Positions 1-12,425 are shown, counted from the stretch's first letter. The stretch is 64,000 nt of DNA from Selaginella moellendorffii (GCF_000143415.4 NW_003314281.1:2132493-2196492), one strand, 5' to 3'. Numbers and translations: made by a program. Notes: a model not told the origin generated them from the sequence alone.

Positions 1-98
1 ACCACATCTTGAATGGTCCAAATCTCCGCAGCTTCGTCGGCACCATCGTCGGCACCACCATCGATGATAGGATTCCAGCGTTCAGCTTGGTCGGCCAT
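1..98 (-). CDS. N-terminus of a retrotransposon gag-like protein, cut by the window edge
   Basis: On the minus strand an ATG at 98-96 opens a frame that stays open to the window edge (33 codons) and begins MADQAERWNPIIDGG. It lies 11 bp inside a tRNA-Met-type primer-binding site, where the first ORF of an LTR retrotransposon normally starts. The product is therefore probably the start of a gag or gag-pol polyprotein. No zinc knuckle or capsid motif is within the visible part, so the family (Ty1/copia or Ty3/gypsy) cannot be decided. Confidence 0.5.
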   Translation of the reverse strand, partial: MADQAERWNPIIDGGADDGADEAAEIWTIQDV

Positions 99-109
99 CG
101 CAACCAATT

Positions 110-121
110 CTCTGATACCAA
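110..121 (-). other. Primer-binding site, tRNA-Met type
   Basis: The minus strand reads TTGGTATCAGAG, the usual sequence complementary to the 3' end of initiator tRNA-Met in plant LTR retrotransposons. It sits immediately next to an LTR edge whose plus-strand sequence begins TGTTATGATCC at 122. This orients the element: it reads leftward and its 5' LTR is on the right. Confidence 0.7.
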
Positions 122-490
122 TGTTATGATCCGGCGCAAAAAGACAAAGATCTCGTTGCCCTAGACTATGCTACGCCACCTCTTGAGGTTCCTCACCACC
201 CAACCACCCCCGAGCTACCTCAAAAGCTCCACTGCGCCGCCGCTCCACTGTGAGCCCTAGGGTAGGTTAAGTCCTTTACCCTAACATGCCTTAATATACC
301 CTTGAGCCTCCCTTTGACCGACGTTGACCACGTAGTCAAAGCTGGCGCCTAACAGGGCATGACAAGCAGGTGGACGTATCTCCAGCAATAGCTGGCTAGG
401 CATTATGCTGATATATCTCTTCCTTTGACGAGCCTTTTGAAAACGAACATTCCTTTTGTGTGGACCCTTGAGTGCCAAGCTTCCTTTATA
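122..490 (-). mobile_element. 5' LTR of the leftward-reading retrotransposon
   Basis: The stretch from TGTTATGATCC next to the PBS to the first recognisable gypsy codons near 491 is non-coding and has the position and size of an LTR. In element sense its end is ...ACA, matching the TG...CA rule. The far boundary is uncertain, because the other LTR lies outside the window. It appears to have landed in, or abut, an older gypsy reverse-transcriptase/RNase H fragment. Confidence 0.5.
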
Positions 491-1780
491 TAGCTGAAGC
501 GAGCCTTGACAACTGCTCCAATTCTTAAGCCACTAGACTGGAATTTGAAATTCCATGTTCAAGTTGACACTTCAGCTTTTGCTATTGGTGCTATTTTATG
601 CCTGCCAGTTAATGGTTGGGATCATCCCATCTTTTATTTGAGTAGTTAGTTATCTCTGGCTGAAAAGAATTATACAGCTAGTGAATGTGAGGGCTTGGGA
701 ATGGTGTTTGCTGTTACCAAATATTGTGACTATCTGCTGGGAAAGCCATTCCTCTTCTATCTAGATCACTAGGCACTGCACTATATCAATAAGCTTTGTC
801 AACATGGCCGAATCACTCACTAGTTGCTTTTGCTTCAAGAGTTCAAATTTGAGATCGTGTTGAAGCCTGGAAAATCTCATGTGATTCCTGATCATCTTTC
901 ACGATTACCAGGAGAACCTGCCATGGAAGGAGATTATGATGAGCTGCTCGATGCTCCTCTTTTCTTGTTGGAGGCAAGCATTTTTCTATGGGAATTCCAG
1001 ATGTGCTCTCAACTCGACCAGAAGCAGAGAACTACCAGGTTGTAGCTGTTCTAGAGTGGTATCAGGGTATCACAGAATTTCTGCTGCTGGCAGATTTCCC
1101 GATATGCTGAAGGTGGCATAGAAGAGGCTTCTTTACCAGTCACGACCTTTCACCTTGATTGCTGGCCGGCTTTATAAGGAAGGAAGAGGGTGTTCTGAGG
1201 CATTGCATTCTTCCTCATGAGGTGCAGTAGGTGATTGGCTCTTGCCATGATTCCCCCTATGGTGGGCATTAGCAACTATATAGCTTGTGCTCAAAACTGA
1301 TTATTGGTGGCCAACACTCCAGCAAGATGTAGTGAAGTTTGTGAGAAGTTGTGACCCATGCTAGCATGTTGGACGTCCTACTTGGTGAGATGCAATGCTG
1401 TTACATCCAATTACTCCAGCTCTACTTTTTGAGAAGTGGAGAATCAACTTCAATTGCCAGAATCATTATATCTTTGTCTGCACAGATCATGTGACCAAGT
1501 GGGTGGAAGTTGAGGCTTTTACCAAGGACACAATCGAGAAGGTGGCAGGATTCTCTACAAGAACATCGTCACAGGCTTCAGCTGCCTGCTTGAGCTTGTG
1601 AGTGATCAAGGTATGCATTTTATTAATGCAATCATTGTATCTCTTACAGTGAAGTATGGCATTTCCCATCAGCACTCGATGCCATATCATCCTCGAGCAA
1701 ATGGCAAAGTTGAGAGAACAAATAAGACACTATGCAACACCATGACCAAGCTTGAAGGTGAATCTTTCCCACAATACTAA
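491..1780 (+). pseudogene. Decayed Ty3/gypsy pol fragment (end of RT, RNase H, integrase)
   Basis: Conceptual translation in shifting frames gives, in order: the end of reverse transcriptase (LKRALTTAPILKP, 492-530), gypsy RNase H (FHVQVDTSAFAIGAIL, then YTASECEGLGMVFAVTKY and FKFEIVLKPGKSHVIPDHLS, 550-905), an integrase zinc-binding stretch (SCDPC, about 1345), and the integrase core with a TDHVTKWVE motif (about 1485) and SDQGMHF (1598). It ends near GKVERTNKTL at 1700-1780. Several stops (for example in the RNase H at 646) and frameshifts show it is dead. Downstream codons stop abruptly at 1780, so the 3' end of the element is missing. Confidence 0.85.
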
Positions 1781-4480
1781 TATAGGAGGAGGTATAAAAG
1801 GAATCAACATGTGAATGATAAGGTAAAATAAAGTTAATTGCATCCTTACATGAAATGAAAAGCTTGTTTTATATCAAATATTTATGAAAGTGTCAAATGT
1901 CAATGACAATATCAAATGTTAGTAATTGTAAATTATCATTCTCATCTATCACCATCACTTTGTAGCACTTGTGTGTTGCCATCTCCTCCTTCAACATCTT
2001 GTAAACAATTGTATATGATATAATAGCACCGTCTAGAACAAAGTATGTTATTTACAACTAATATCATTTTATTATATATTTTTTTCTTTTAAAAGAGACA
2101 ATACTATAGTATAGTAAAGTCATTTTAGATTTTATATTCCACTATAGAGTGGCCTAAAAACTCCATATTTTGTACTAGCTAATGCAGTGTTTCCTAAAGG
2201 GATGTTGTTCCTCACCATGAAGTGATAGTGGGTATGTGTCTATAACTTGTTCTTCAATCTATTTTACATCCACATCTGCATATTTTCCAGACCCACCTTT
2301 GAGCAATTGCTACAATGCTCAAGAAAATTTTGTAAACCCATGGAGCTATTTGTCTTGTCTAAAAAAAAGTAGCATATTAGATATTGAATATAATAGCATT
2401 TTGTGCTTTTAAGTAGTCCTGCCATGTTAGGAGCAAAATCTTGCAAAAATATGTAGCATTGCTCTTGAAGCACTAAAGGCAATCCTTCTCTAGTAACAAA
2501 ATCTAAAATTTCAAATATAGAGAGCTTTAGTTTAGCTTCACTAAAGCCCCTAGCAAAAAGAGGATTTTTATATGGAAATGAAGGTGGAATGTTGGTAAAA
2601 TTTGTGATATGAAATGCTGGGGGGCCAAGTACAAGTAATAGTGACTTTCCTTCAAGCCATTTTTATACAAACTTCCAAAGATCTCAAGGAAAATAAAAAA
2701 ATTACAATAACTTTAATTTTTCTTGGTAATTTATATACTAAGTTTTAGTATAGGGAATGAGGTTTATTTATTATGACACTGACAGTATTTAGATTCTTGA
2801 AATGTCAATTTTGGAAATGAGGCTTTATAATCATAACTTTTTTGTAAACATAAGAGCTTCTAGAATTTTATATTATTGTGTTTAGACATGCTTTATCATT
2901 CTAATAAAAGCCTACTTTGCTATGCATATTTTTTTCTACATATAGCAATTTTCTAGGGAAATAGACTGCAAGGAAATATAGATCATATTATAGTGGCAAA
3001 GCACATTGGCACACTGGCACATTGCCACTTTCTTGTATAAAATTACCTTTCAATCTTGCAAATGTAGATACAGTTTATTCTTTGATATGATATTACTTTT
3101 GAGTCTTTCGAAAGATTTTGATTTCTTTTATTATTATTCACAAATAACTCCTAAAAACTCTTATTGGGAATTTACCACAAAAATATACCTTGGTCTTTTC
3201 ATATGGGAGGATTGCAATAAAGACAGGCAATAGAGTTTTTTATATGAATTAGAATATAAATTACAAATATCATGAAAAGTTTTATGGAGTAGATTTCTTG
3301 GTGCTTTCTGCCGTATTATTCATTTTTTCATTTCTTTTTCTTTAGACTGTTTTTCAGAAGTAATATGAGCATTTTTATCAATAGTGATTGTCATATGAGA
3401 AAGTTGACTCTCTTTGCATTTTTCCCTTGTTTTTTCAGAGATTTGTGTGGTTTGTGAGTGGAGGAAGTGCAAAAAGAAGTGAAGTAGTGTGCTAGAGCCC
3501 CAAAGGGGAAATGCAGCCGAAGTTGGTGAAGTTTAAGTGGTTTTGGAGCCGAGAATTTCTCGGCAATTATCTTGCATGCAGTGAAGAGTTGAGAGATGAA
3601 AATTTCAGGAAGGTTGAAGAGCTCAGTGAGGGCTTTCCAACGAGCCTAAGAGCAAAAATATTGGACGTGTGAATTAGAAGATATTTTTAGTTGAAGTTGT
3701 AAGAGTGAAGCTTGTGGAGAAGCTTCATCAGCAAAACTTTAAGTGTATAAAGATGGAATATTCCATGTAGGAATATTCTGAGCATAGCCAAGGAATATTC
3801 TGGGAGGTTCCAGAGGGGATATCCTAGAATCTTCCCAAGTGTTTAGGGGTCACAGGGGCAGTTATTAAGGAGTGGAACAAGTGCATGGAAATGGTGCAAT
3901 AGCATGGAGTCTCTCGATATCATTTGCATGCAGATTGTATCACCTCACAGTTCTTTTATTTTCCTTGCTTCCCATTTTCTTAAAATGAAAAATCTTTTGA
4001 ATGAAAGAATAGTATGTAATTATATGATAGCTGTCAAAGTAGTCAAAAAATGAAGTAGTCAAATCAAAATATGACAGCTGTAACAATAGTTATAGTAAAA
4101 TAATATAGCTTTACAAAAGATAGGTTCTTATGAACTTTGTCTTTTTCAAATGACTCAATTTAGTAGATCAGTCAAGCAATCAAGATTCTAAAGGTTAGAT
4201 TTTAGGGTTCCTTCCTCTTCTAAACCCTAGCTCTTCTCTACGGTTTTGGATTTTGAATGTAAGTCTTCCATTGGCTCTCATAATGTTACCAAAGTTCCAA
4301 GGAGATGGCTAAGAAGATGCTCAAGTCCATATTGACCAAACAAAGAGTTTTCAACACAAATCCTTTGCCTCAAGCACAATATTTCCTCATCACATAAGCA
4401 TGGACTGAATTCTTTGTGTTGGGTGGTGGTGCATCCTCTTCACAACAACACCAAGCTTAGCAGGATATGAAGGGGAAGCA
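1781..4480. other. AT-rich non-coding stretch
   Basis: No convincing gene: all open frames are under 80 codons and have no recognisable domain. The composition is AT-rich with scattered poly-A and poly-T runs. I found no tRNA, rRNA or terminal repeat. It may be old retrotransposon untranslated sequence, but nothing here ties it to the other families in the window. Confidence 0.5.
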
Positions 4481-5354
4481 TGTAGATGCTGTAAACGACT
4501 AAATTTTCCATTCTACTTTAGTCACTTAACCACACCTCCGACCACTTGGAGGAGTCTCATTCACAACCTCCATAAGTCCAATCCAGGACTTGGGACTTGC
4601 TAGCCCCGAGAATGGCATCCATGCCACTCAACATTTGCACTTGGTCCAAGTGCTCCACGTGTCCGATCCCATGACCGACACTCAAAGGTACCACCGACAT
4701 AGCAGCCCGTTACGCTAAGGCCATGCCCAATCACCTTTGCCACACTGGTAGTCCACTACCACTTGCATCACAGTCTTGGCTCTCCAAGACTAGGCAAACC
4801 ATCCGTGAGTGGTCATCTCAGATCCACTCCTTAGCATCCTTAGGATGCCCACCGACAAGGGGAATAGCCTTCCCCAATATCCCTTGGTCACTACCCCAGA
4901 GGACTGCGCCTCTTACTCTCCACAGTCTGGGCCTTTGGGACAACATTTCGGAACACCGTGGCCTTACGCAAGCCACCTGGGTACTCTCCTCGCCTTTCGT
5001 CTTTAGGTGCTCTAGCCATGGGCTTAGAGCGAGGTTCCGTTGAGCCACGACAGGTATCCAAGTAGGTAGTGCCACCCACACTTGGACTGGGAGCATCGGC
5101 CAGTCGATCTCCCGGGGGAACTAGAGCCGGCTCTTGAACACTTCACCAAGTTACCCCACTTGTCGGTCTGTGTTCACTCTAGTCTTGGACTTCCCAGTGG
5201 GCAGCTCCTCACCCAACACTGGGTCCGGCCTTCCTGGGCCAAACTGGCCTTTCCTGGCCAAACTGGCTCCACTGCAGTCCTCCCCCTACTATACTTTTGG
5301 AGCTCACCAAACCCCCCAGGGTCTGGGAGACGAACGCTTTGGGCTTTCACCCTC
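4481..5354. other. GC-richer non-coding stretch before the minisatellite
   Basis: The sequence changes from AT-rich to GC-richer near 4480 and flows into the minisatellite. A 106-codon frame at 4723-5043 is open, but it has no recognisable domain and overlaps open frames on the other strand, which is what this composition gives by chance. It is probably the body of the same leftward repeat as 5355-6219; its far end cannot be placed. Confidence 0.4.
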
Positions 5355-5998
5355 TCAGGCTCCGGACTCGGACTCGGACTCGGACTCGGACTCGGACTCG
5401 GACTCGGACTCGGACTCGGACTCGGACTCGGGCTCGGGCTCGGTCTCGGCCTCGGCCTCGGTCTCGGTCTTGGTCCCGATCTCGGTCTCGGTCTCGGTCT
5501 CGGTCTCAGTCCCGGTCTCGGTCTCGACTTCGGACTCCATCTCGGACTCCATCTCGGACTCCATCTCGGGTCCATCTCGGACTCCATTTCGGGTCCATCT
5601 CGGGTCCACCTCGGACTCCATCTCGGACTCCATCTCGGACTCCATCTCGGGTCCATCTCGGACTCCACTTCGGACTCCATCTCGGGTCCACCTCGGGTCC
5701 ACCTCGGATCCACCTCGGACTCCACCTCGGGTCCATCTCGGACTCCACTTCAGACTCCAACTCGGGTCCATCTCGGACTCCACTTCGGACTCCAACTCGG
5801 GTCCATCTCGGACTCCACTTCGGACTCCAACTCGGGTCCATCTCGGACTCCACTTCGGACTCCAACTCGGGTCCATCTCGGACTCCACTTCGGACTCCAA
5901 CTCGGGTCCATCTCGGACTCCACTTCGGACTCCAACTCGGGTCCATCTCGGACTCCACTTCGGACTCCAACTCGAGTCCATCTCGGACACTTCCACGT
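5355..5998. repeat. Minisatellite: (TCGGAC)n, then 18-mers, then 35-bp units
   Basis: The array has three zones. The hexamer TCGGAC (about 5362-5428) grades into TCGGTC/TCGGCC (to about 5520). Next come variable CATCTCGGACTC units. Last are six near-perfect 35-bp units starting at 5761, 5796, 5831, 5866, 5901 and 5936. Stop codons are absent by composition, so long frames run through it on both strands. A 35-bp period changes frame at every unit, so I do not regard these frames as genes. Diverged copies of the same array lie at 24690-24830 on the opposite strand. Confidence 0.9.
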
Positions 5999-6219
5999 GT
6001 CATGTGTTGGTCCTTTTGGGTCCCTTTTTGGAGCCTCGCTTTTTACTCGCTTCGTGCTCGTTCCTCGAACACTTCGTTGGGAGTTCCACTCCCGCTCTTG
6101 ACTTTTCAAGTCGGAGCTTTTGGTCCAAACGTGTTACGCTCGTTTGGCTCTCGCTTCGGCCACTACCATGTGGCGCCCTTCCAGCTCCACTTTGGGGCCT
6201 AGGGATTTTGTGTCTCACA
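5999..6219 (-). mobile_element. 5' edge of an LTR-like repeat (family Y), copy 1
   Basis: Read leftward from 6219 this begins TGTGAGACACAAAATCCC. It matches the starts of two other copies at 24454 and 25527, followed in each by the same ~200 bp and then (where sequence exists) the minisatellite. A TGTGAGAC start is typical of plant LTRs. No coding sequence or PBS was found for the family, so it could be a solo LTR or a non-autonomous element. Transposon copy 1 begins one base beyond its edge. Confidence 0.6.
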
Positions 6220-6220
6220 G

Positions 6221-6244
6221 ATGCTCTATTTCGTTAAAGTGGGA
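6221..6244 (+). repeat. Left terminal inverted repeat, copy 1
   Basis: The bases match the left TIR of copy 2 except A to T at the second position. They are the inverse of 20342-20365, with one further mismatch there. Confidence 0.85.
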
Positions 6245-6880
6245 TTTATTCAGTAAAATGGGACTAGGTACAAATTTTCAAGTATTTGAAAATGACGTGA
6301 AATTATATGTTTTTTGTCCAGGGGCTAGACATATCTGGGGCATGGTGACTAGCGCGGTGACTTTGTGTCCAGACTGAGTCCATCTGGTTGTATAATAAAT
6401 CTTATTGTCAAGGTGAACAAGCCGAATTTGAAGCTAAAGAAGAGCGATGGCATGCGCGCACACACTATTTGTTTGTTCATTGAGCATGTGGTGAGCTTTC
6501 CAAGATGAACATCATTCCTATTAGCCAGACATATAACTTAATGGTGAGAACATTTAGATATTATTCAATGTTATCTTTTTCTAACGAATCTAATTGTGAA
6601 GGTGTAGCAAGAGGCATTGCTAGTCTGGAGAAGTCATTTAACTCATTTGACCCTTAGTGTATTTTCATAAAACTAAATAACATTCATATTATTAAGGAAT
6701 TTCTCTAGTACTTTTTTTTTATGACATAGAGGCTTGCATTTCTTTCAAAGGTGATTTAGTAAAAGGCCTGAGGGCACATGCCATTCTATTTCTCAGACCG
6801 GTATTAAGATATACTAGTGCAAAGGGAAAAAGGTATTTGGTGATCAAGTAAATGGCATGAGGGCACACGCCATTATAAGC
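6245..6880. other. Left subterminal non-coding region of copy 1
   Basis: No gene is supported. The region holds degraded copies of the element palindrome (for example about 6446 and about 6768, and a better one at about 6851). A plus-strand module near 6412-6450, AAGGTGAACAAGCCGAAT, recurs on the other strand near 7645-7680 and 7785-7815. The equivalent region of copy 2 is 29824-30459. Confidence 0.5.
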
Positions 6881-7153
6881 CTAAGCGCTAGTGGACACCT
6901 CCTTTTTGGTACTCTCAGCGGTACTATCATCCTTCTCCGGGTCAGTTGTTTTGCTTTGGATTGTTGTCTCTGACGTTACTGGGGCGTTCTCGATAGTTGT
7001 TAATGTTGCCGTTTGTTCAGAAAAATTATCACCTGGAGTATAATACGGGGAGTTTGGAAGACTTATATATTCTACATCTTCACCTATCTCCTTCTCCGTC
7101 TCCTTTTTAGCCTCACTTACAGATTTTGTGCTTGCCATGAGAACGCTCTTCAC
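6881..7153 (-). CDS. Possible tail exon of the transposase gene, copy 1
   Basis: A leftward open frame, best read from ATG at 7137, encodes about 85 Ser/Thr/Glu-rich residues (SEAKKETEKEIGEDVEYISLP...). Copy 2 keeps the same frame at 30460-30714. Upstream on the minus strand lies a good 3' splice-site-like TTCCCTTGCAG, and the transposase frame ends in a 5' splice-site-like CAAG/GTGAGA, so it may be a downstream exon. The phases I tried do not join cleanly, so it could also be a separate small gene. It has no known domain. Confidence 0.35.
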   Translation of the reverse strand: MKSVLMASTKSVSEAKKETEKEIGEDVEYISLPNSPYYTPGDNFSEQTATLTTIENAPVTSETTIQSKTTDPEKDDSTAESTKKEVSTSA

Positions 7154-7840
7154 CCTAAAATATGGAGTTCGTTATGTTATAAAAGGAAACCAACACACAC
7201 GCTGCAAGGGAATGATGGTACATAAAGCACGTAAGCCCACAATATGGGTTTATGTGCCATTAATATGGGCCACACGCCATATTATTAAATTTATGCACGT
7301 GTGATTGGTAAATGCCATCTTTGTTTTACCTCACACACTATATCAGGCCTAATGAACCATATCACATGTGCGCACATGCTATATATATGGAGAAGTATTA
7401 TGCAAGGATAGAAAAATTCAATGCATGATTGTGGAGAGCAATGGCATGAAGCCACATGCTAAATAACATTTTAGAGAAAGAATTAAAATAAAAACATGCA
7501 AACAATACTGAGTGGACCAAGACTTAGAAGTGCACAATTGAATGAGGTATTTCTAATAAATATTTCACTCACCTCATATAGGAATGGCTACCACTCTCAA
7601 ATGGCGTATCGCCTCATGCCATCACCTCGCAATTTGTTATAACAATCCGATGAATTCATATTCGGCTTGTTCACCTTGAACTTTAAGTAAGATTTGCTAG
7701 AACAACTAAGAATTTATACTTGTTATTTGTATCATCTCACCTAGGAATGGCGTAAGGCCACATGCCATCACGCCTCCTCTGATTCAGATTCAAATTGTTC
7801 ACCTTGAAATAAAATACATTAGAAACTTAGTAAAGGAATA

Positions 7841-10800
7841 TTAATGAATCTCACCTTGAACCCGGGTTATGAATGCTCTTGCTGCATCTCTTGCATGGTC
7901 TGGCAAGGTGATGGTGGCACTCTGCTTCCACATCCAACCATGCACAACATTATCCACCGATATGCTCATGCTGGGATCCCTTGGATTCAGCACCCATCTC
8001 TTTTCTAGGCAATCCTTCGTATATCCGGAACTTGGCTTGAACCACTCCACAGTTACATTGAAGGAGTTAGTTTTCGCGTCCTCCTCTGCATCAGTGATGC
8101 AGCACCCCACCCATATCATTTGTTTTTTATTATTGGGTCTGACAAGCACGACCATTCCTTTGCAGACCTGTACTGGATTGAATGCTGAATCCGGCTTCTT
8201 GTTCCTCGGCCCACAATAGTGATCCTCAACATCGTTATCTATCACTGCATTTCCAGAGGACATTGTTCCGCTACTATCTGGTGCTCTGGGTTCTGGCCAA
8301 AAGGACTCTTCCAATTCTTCATATACAACCGGCCCATTTTGGATAGCAGATATAATCTTCTCCCAGTATTCGAGCAAAGGCTTGCACCTCTAAAAATAGG
8401 ATTCTCCACCAAACACCAACCCCCTCTTCCAGAAGGCAATATGCTGTCTAATCCTGGCCACTATACTTTCCTGGTCTTTGAGTCCATCCGGGTGCATCGG
8501 CCGTGGAGAACCCTGAGGAATCATAGGTTCCCTAGTTATGGGATCTCTCTTGAAGAGTTCAATGCTGTCCACTGGCAGCCACACTGTGTCCCATTCTCTC
8601 ATCTTGTACCTCATCACTGGAGCACCGTCACGCATGCTGAAATGAAACTGAAGAGGCTTGGAGTGGCCAATCAGCGTTTCGGATCCGTCCTTGATGTAGC
8701 CTCTTACAAACCCCTTAAAGTCTGGAACCTCTGTCACAAGTGCAGCTTCAATAGTGCCTTTGATGCAATTTTGGAATTCATCGTAGAGTTGTGGGAGGGT
8801 GAGGACATTGGATCGCCGGAGGGACTCTGCTAGGTGACTGAACATGGCATCGACGTCTTCATGAGTGTGCCCAACCATGAGAAAGCCAAGTGTAACCGTT
8901 TCAAATATGCCTTTGGCAACAAGCATCACCAAGTACATGAAGACGTACATGTTTTTGTTCTCACTGCCAGCATTGTCTGTTTGGAGCAGAAGATGGGGTG
9001 GAAGGCCACATCAGCCGCAAGAACTTCCTTAAGATTCTGCTTCGTTTGGATGAGGCTGTGCATTCACCGGGCGACCAGCCTTGTCAGAATGGCATGAGGC
9101 CTCACGTGATAACCTTACAATCTGACGGCCAACATATTCACTGGGATGGCATGGGGCCCCATGCGATACTGCAAGCCTTTGCTCCTCCTCCAGCTGAACC
9201 CTGTATGGGGTTCGATCGACAAGGGCCTTATGCAAGGGTTGGCCGTTCAGCTCAGTTTGCGCACTTTGCAGAGACCTTAAGTGTTTTGCTAGGGACGCAA
9301 TCATCATGTTTGCACCCCTGCCACCCCATAGAGGTACAAAGAAGTTCCCATAGTTCTGGGCACCATGCCCATGAGCGATTATGCCAAACAGAGACACAGG
9401 CAGCTGCATGGATGAAGAGATTGCCTTGGGGGCAGGATTGAGTCGAGGTAAGCACGTCTTTTTCTGGTCCATTTTGTCGTGGATGATGCAGAGGTAAGAG
9501 TCAGGTCTCTCCATGGAGAGAATCCTGTTATGATAATATGCAGTCCTGCAGCTTCTCTGCTCGATGTTGTGGTCGAGCCGCCTTCTAACCAACGTCTCTC
9601 GCTCTTGAGCGATGCAAGAATTCTTCGACAAAGCCATTTTGATAGCAGTGCACTCGTCACACTTTGAAAAGCTGGAGTACTTTCCTATACTCACATCCCT
9701 GAACCTGTTGCTCCACAATCTACTAAATCTAGATTGGCTCAGCTTCCTGTAGCCATTACTCTAGAGTTCCCGATTCGCATCTTCCAATATGGCCCCCTTG
9801 GTATACATGGAAGGGAGAACTCGTTGGGTGTCTCGTGTTCCATCTTCCAAGAGGCGGGTTTTATGTGGTTGCTGCTCGCTACATGTCTCGACAAACCTCT
9901 TGAAGATTGCCTCTCCATATACAACATGACCCCTGGTTTTGTGAGTACCGTCGTTCCCATGGACTGCCTGTTGAACCCTTTGTTCCTCGAACTCAGTTTT
10001 GATTCTGTAGAATGTGCTTCGAGGGACTCCATAAATGATTCTCCATGCCTTCATGCAAACCAAACCCCTCTGGAAGACCATGCCCCCCAACTGATGTTCT
10101 GAAGCATCAACAGATGACTGTAATGCCTCATACACAAAATTGCGAGCTGCCTTCCAGGACAATGTCTTGTATCTTGCTCTCTCCTCTTCAATAGCATCCC
10201 AATCAGCATGTTGACAGCACCTCCTCTTGCAACAAGCAACTGTCGAGACCATTCGAACCTCCATCGCCATTTTCTGCCTTTTCGGTTCGTTGCTTAGATC
10301 CCTTTGGCTGCGCTTTAGGAAGGTGTACTTTCTTTTCCCATGAAGAGATGTTCTGCCATCAGTTGTAGTGGTGTTTGATTGTGAATCCTTCACATTCTCA
10401 AACACTAAGTGCCTCAATTTCCACCGCACAATACTTCCAATAGTCAGACTGTTTTCTTCTGTGTCAACAACCTCTAAAATCGCAACTCCAATATCATCCC
10501 AGCCCAATTCTTGATTAGCAACCGCATCTCTTGGATCGACAACTGTGGCTAAGCCCTCAACTACCACCTCCCCCTCGGGGTTGTTTAGAAACACCTTTGC
10601 CTAAATCCATGTAGCACGGTTCTTAAGATCCACGGAGGGAACATGCGTCGCACTTGCGCTGTCCCCAACATCTGCTTTCTTCTGAAGATTTTTCAAGGCA
10701 ACAACAACATTTACCCGGACGACCATCTCTCCTCGTTCAATAGCGACCACATTCCCATCGAAGACAGTCTCTACTGATACAGCAGCATTGCCTTCCCCAA

Positions 10801-10909
10801 GCCTTTCACAGTGTATAACAAAGTTCCGATCCATAGACACAAGGGTCCCTTTTGCAACTCTCTTCCCACCATTCAAAATGTAAACCTTTTCCCCAACCCT
10901 GAAGGCCAT
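7841..10909 (-). pseudogene. DDE-type transposase-like gene, copy 1, broken by stops
   Basis: The collinear counterpart of copy 2 (31050-34118) starts at ATG 10909. It carries the zinc-binding N-terminus, the HGNDGTHK segment and the core motif GHTHEDVD. Compared with copy 2 it has four extra nonsense codons: TAG at 10601-10603 (CAG in copy 2), TAA at 9029-9031 (CAA), TGA at 9011-9013 (CGA) and TAG at 8390-8392 (CAG). It shares the TAG at 9761-9763 with copy 2. All private lesions are C to T on the coding strand, as expected from deamination of methylated cytosine. The protein cannot be made without multiple readthroughs. Confidence 0.85.
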
Positions 10910-11121
10910 TCTGAAAGTGCAGTAAAGAAGTTAAGACCATACAAAAAATGATTGGAGAATGGCCTAAATCATAACATACCAAACAACCTCAATAGCATGA
11001 GGCCACATGCCATTATTCAAACATGCTATTGACACCCACGTGAAATTTCGCATTCACAAAATTGGCATGAGCCCTCATGCCATTAGTGGTACCACTAATG
11101 GCATGAGGCCTCACGCTATCT

Positions 11122-11268
11122 TTGACCCCTGCTAGCCTGTTGCTATATTCCTTTTGCCTTGCTGCAACTGTATATATTTTTGTGTGCGTGACTAGTCACC
11201 CATACAAAAATATATACAATTGCAGCAAGGCAAAAGGAATATGGCAATAGGCTAGCAGGGGCCAAAGA
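11122..11268. repeat. Long hairpin in the copy 1 spacer
   Basis: The left arm (CCCCTGCTAGCCTGTTGC...) and right arm (...GGCAATAGGCTAGCAGGGG) pair over roughly 65 bp around a GTGACTAGTCAC centre, with few mismatches. In copy 2 the right arm is largely replaced by a different inverted segment (34398-34500), so this site has been rearranged after the copies separated. Confidence 0.75.
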
Positions 11269-12398
11269 TTGCATGAGGCCTCATGCCATCTTGATATACA
11301 CACAGCTGCAGGTAAGTAAAAACATACATGACAATACGCTAGCCATGAAATTGCAAGGGCCCAAGATGGCATGTGGCCTCATGCCATTTCTAAATGTGGT
11401 CCTAAGCCATTCCATGGTGAACATACCAGGAAGCACAAGTGCCGAATATCAAGAGGAAGCGGTAGCCACACCAAAGACAGTGCCGCTCGCAACACCGCAA
11501 CTACTCGTAGCGCCGCTCGCAACACCGCAACTGCTCGTAGCGCCGCTCGCACAAACTGCCACTCGCATAAACTGCCGCTCGCAATGGCGCTCGCAATGCC
11601 GCAACCGCTCGTAGACGCATAAACCACAGCTCACAACGCCGCTTACACAAGCAGCGCTCACTGCGCTCAGTGGAACCAAGAACATGGCGCACAAAAATGA
11701 TAGACCTAGGAATGAGTTCGAGAATTCAAAAATAACACACGCTTGAACGTCACATCAAATCCTCTGACAAACCAGATCTTATGATTCCTTTGACAAATTT
11801 TAAACTGAGTAGCTTCTAGACTTTGCTGTCGGAGGTTGAACTTTGTCACATCATCGATCCAGCTGTGCCATGTCAGTGATTTGAACTTTGCCATGCCATG
11901 TCAGCGATCCGCGCCAAGATTATTCGCCATGTAAAGGAATAATTATGTTGTGTGTGTACGTCCATTTATGGCAATATAAGGCCACACGCCATTCAAAGAA
12001 TAATGCTAGTTGAGCATTTTTTGGTGCATTTTTGGGTTCAAAATTGCATGAGCCCACACGCTATAAAGTTTACCTGTACCAAAAATAGAAACAGCTTTAT
12101 TTACTTGGGAATTTAAGTGGTTGAGGCATTTTTAAACTTACAAACACATGCCCTACTTACATTCCTTTGGTTGCTTAAAATTCAATAATATTATAAACCC
12201 TTCTTTTTGCATTTTCAATGTTTTCAATTATGGTTTTTGATTTTCGCAGGACCAGCCTAGTAATCTATTTGCATCCCGTCATGTTTATAGCTAGCTTTCG
12301 TTTGTCCCCTTCGCTAACCTGAGATACATCTGCTCGGCATCTGCCTCTTACAGCATTTGCCCAGAAAGGGCATCTTTCTTCACGTAGCATTTGCCACA

Positions 12399-12425
12399 TG
12401 TTTAGGGTTTAGGGTTTAGGGTTTA
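12399..12425 (+). repeat. Interstitial telomere-like repeat (TTTAGGG, about 3 units)
   Basis: Three full units of the plant telomere heptamer lie inside the transposon. The duplicated partner at 13259-13278 has two units and the copy 2 equivalent (35690-35721) has four, so unit number varies between copies. The number is too small to act as a telomere; this is a marker of slippage and of plant ancestry. Confidence 0.85.

Noticed and set aside
4612-4627. ATGGCATCCATGCCA resembling the transposon palindrome outside the transposon
   Set aside because: It lacks the six-base centre and is a single case, probably chance.
5082-6237. Several overlapping frames of 180-370 codons on both strands, with Gly-Leu, Ser-Asp or Arg-Thr repeats
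   Set aside because: They arise from a stop-free tandem array read in every frame; the 35-bp unit is not a multiple of three and no frame is favoured.
7869-9097. Plus-strand frames opposite the transposase in copy 1 (and 31078-32306 in copy 2)
   Set aside because: They are antisense shadows; the minus-strand frames carry the recognisable motifs.
11273-11694. Short frames with MRPHAI or MACGLMPF peptides throughout the transposon
   Set aside because: These peptides are translations of the 22-bp palindrome in different frames, not a protein family.
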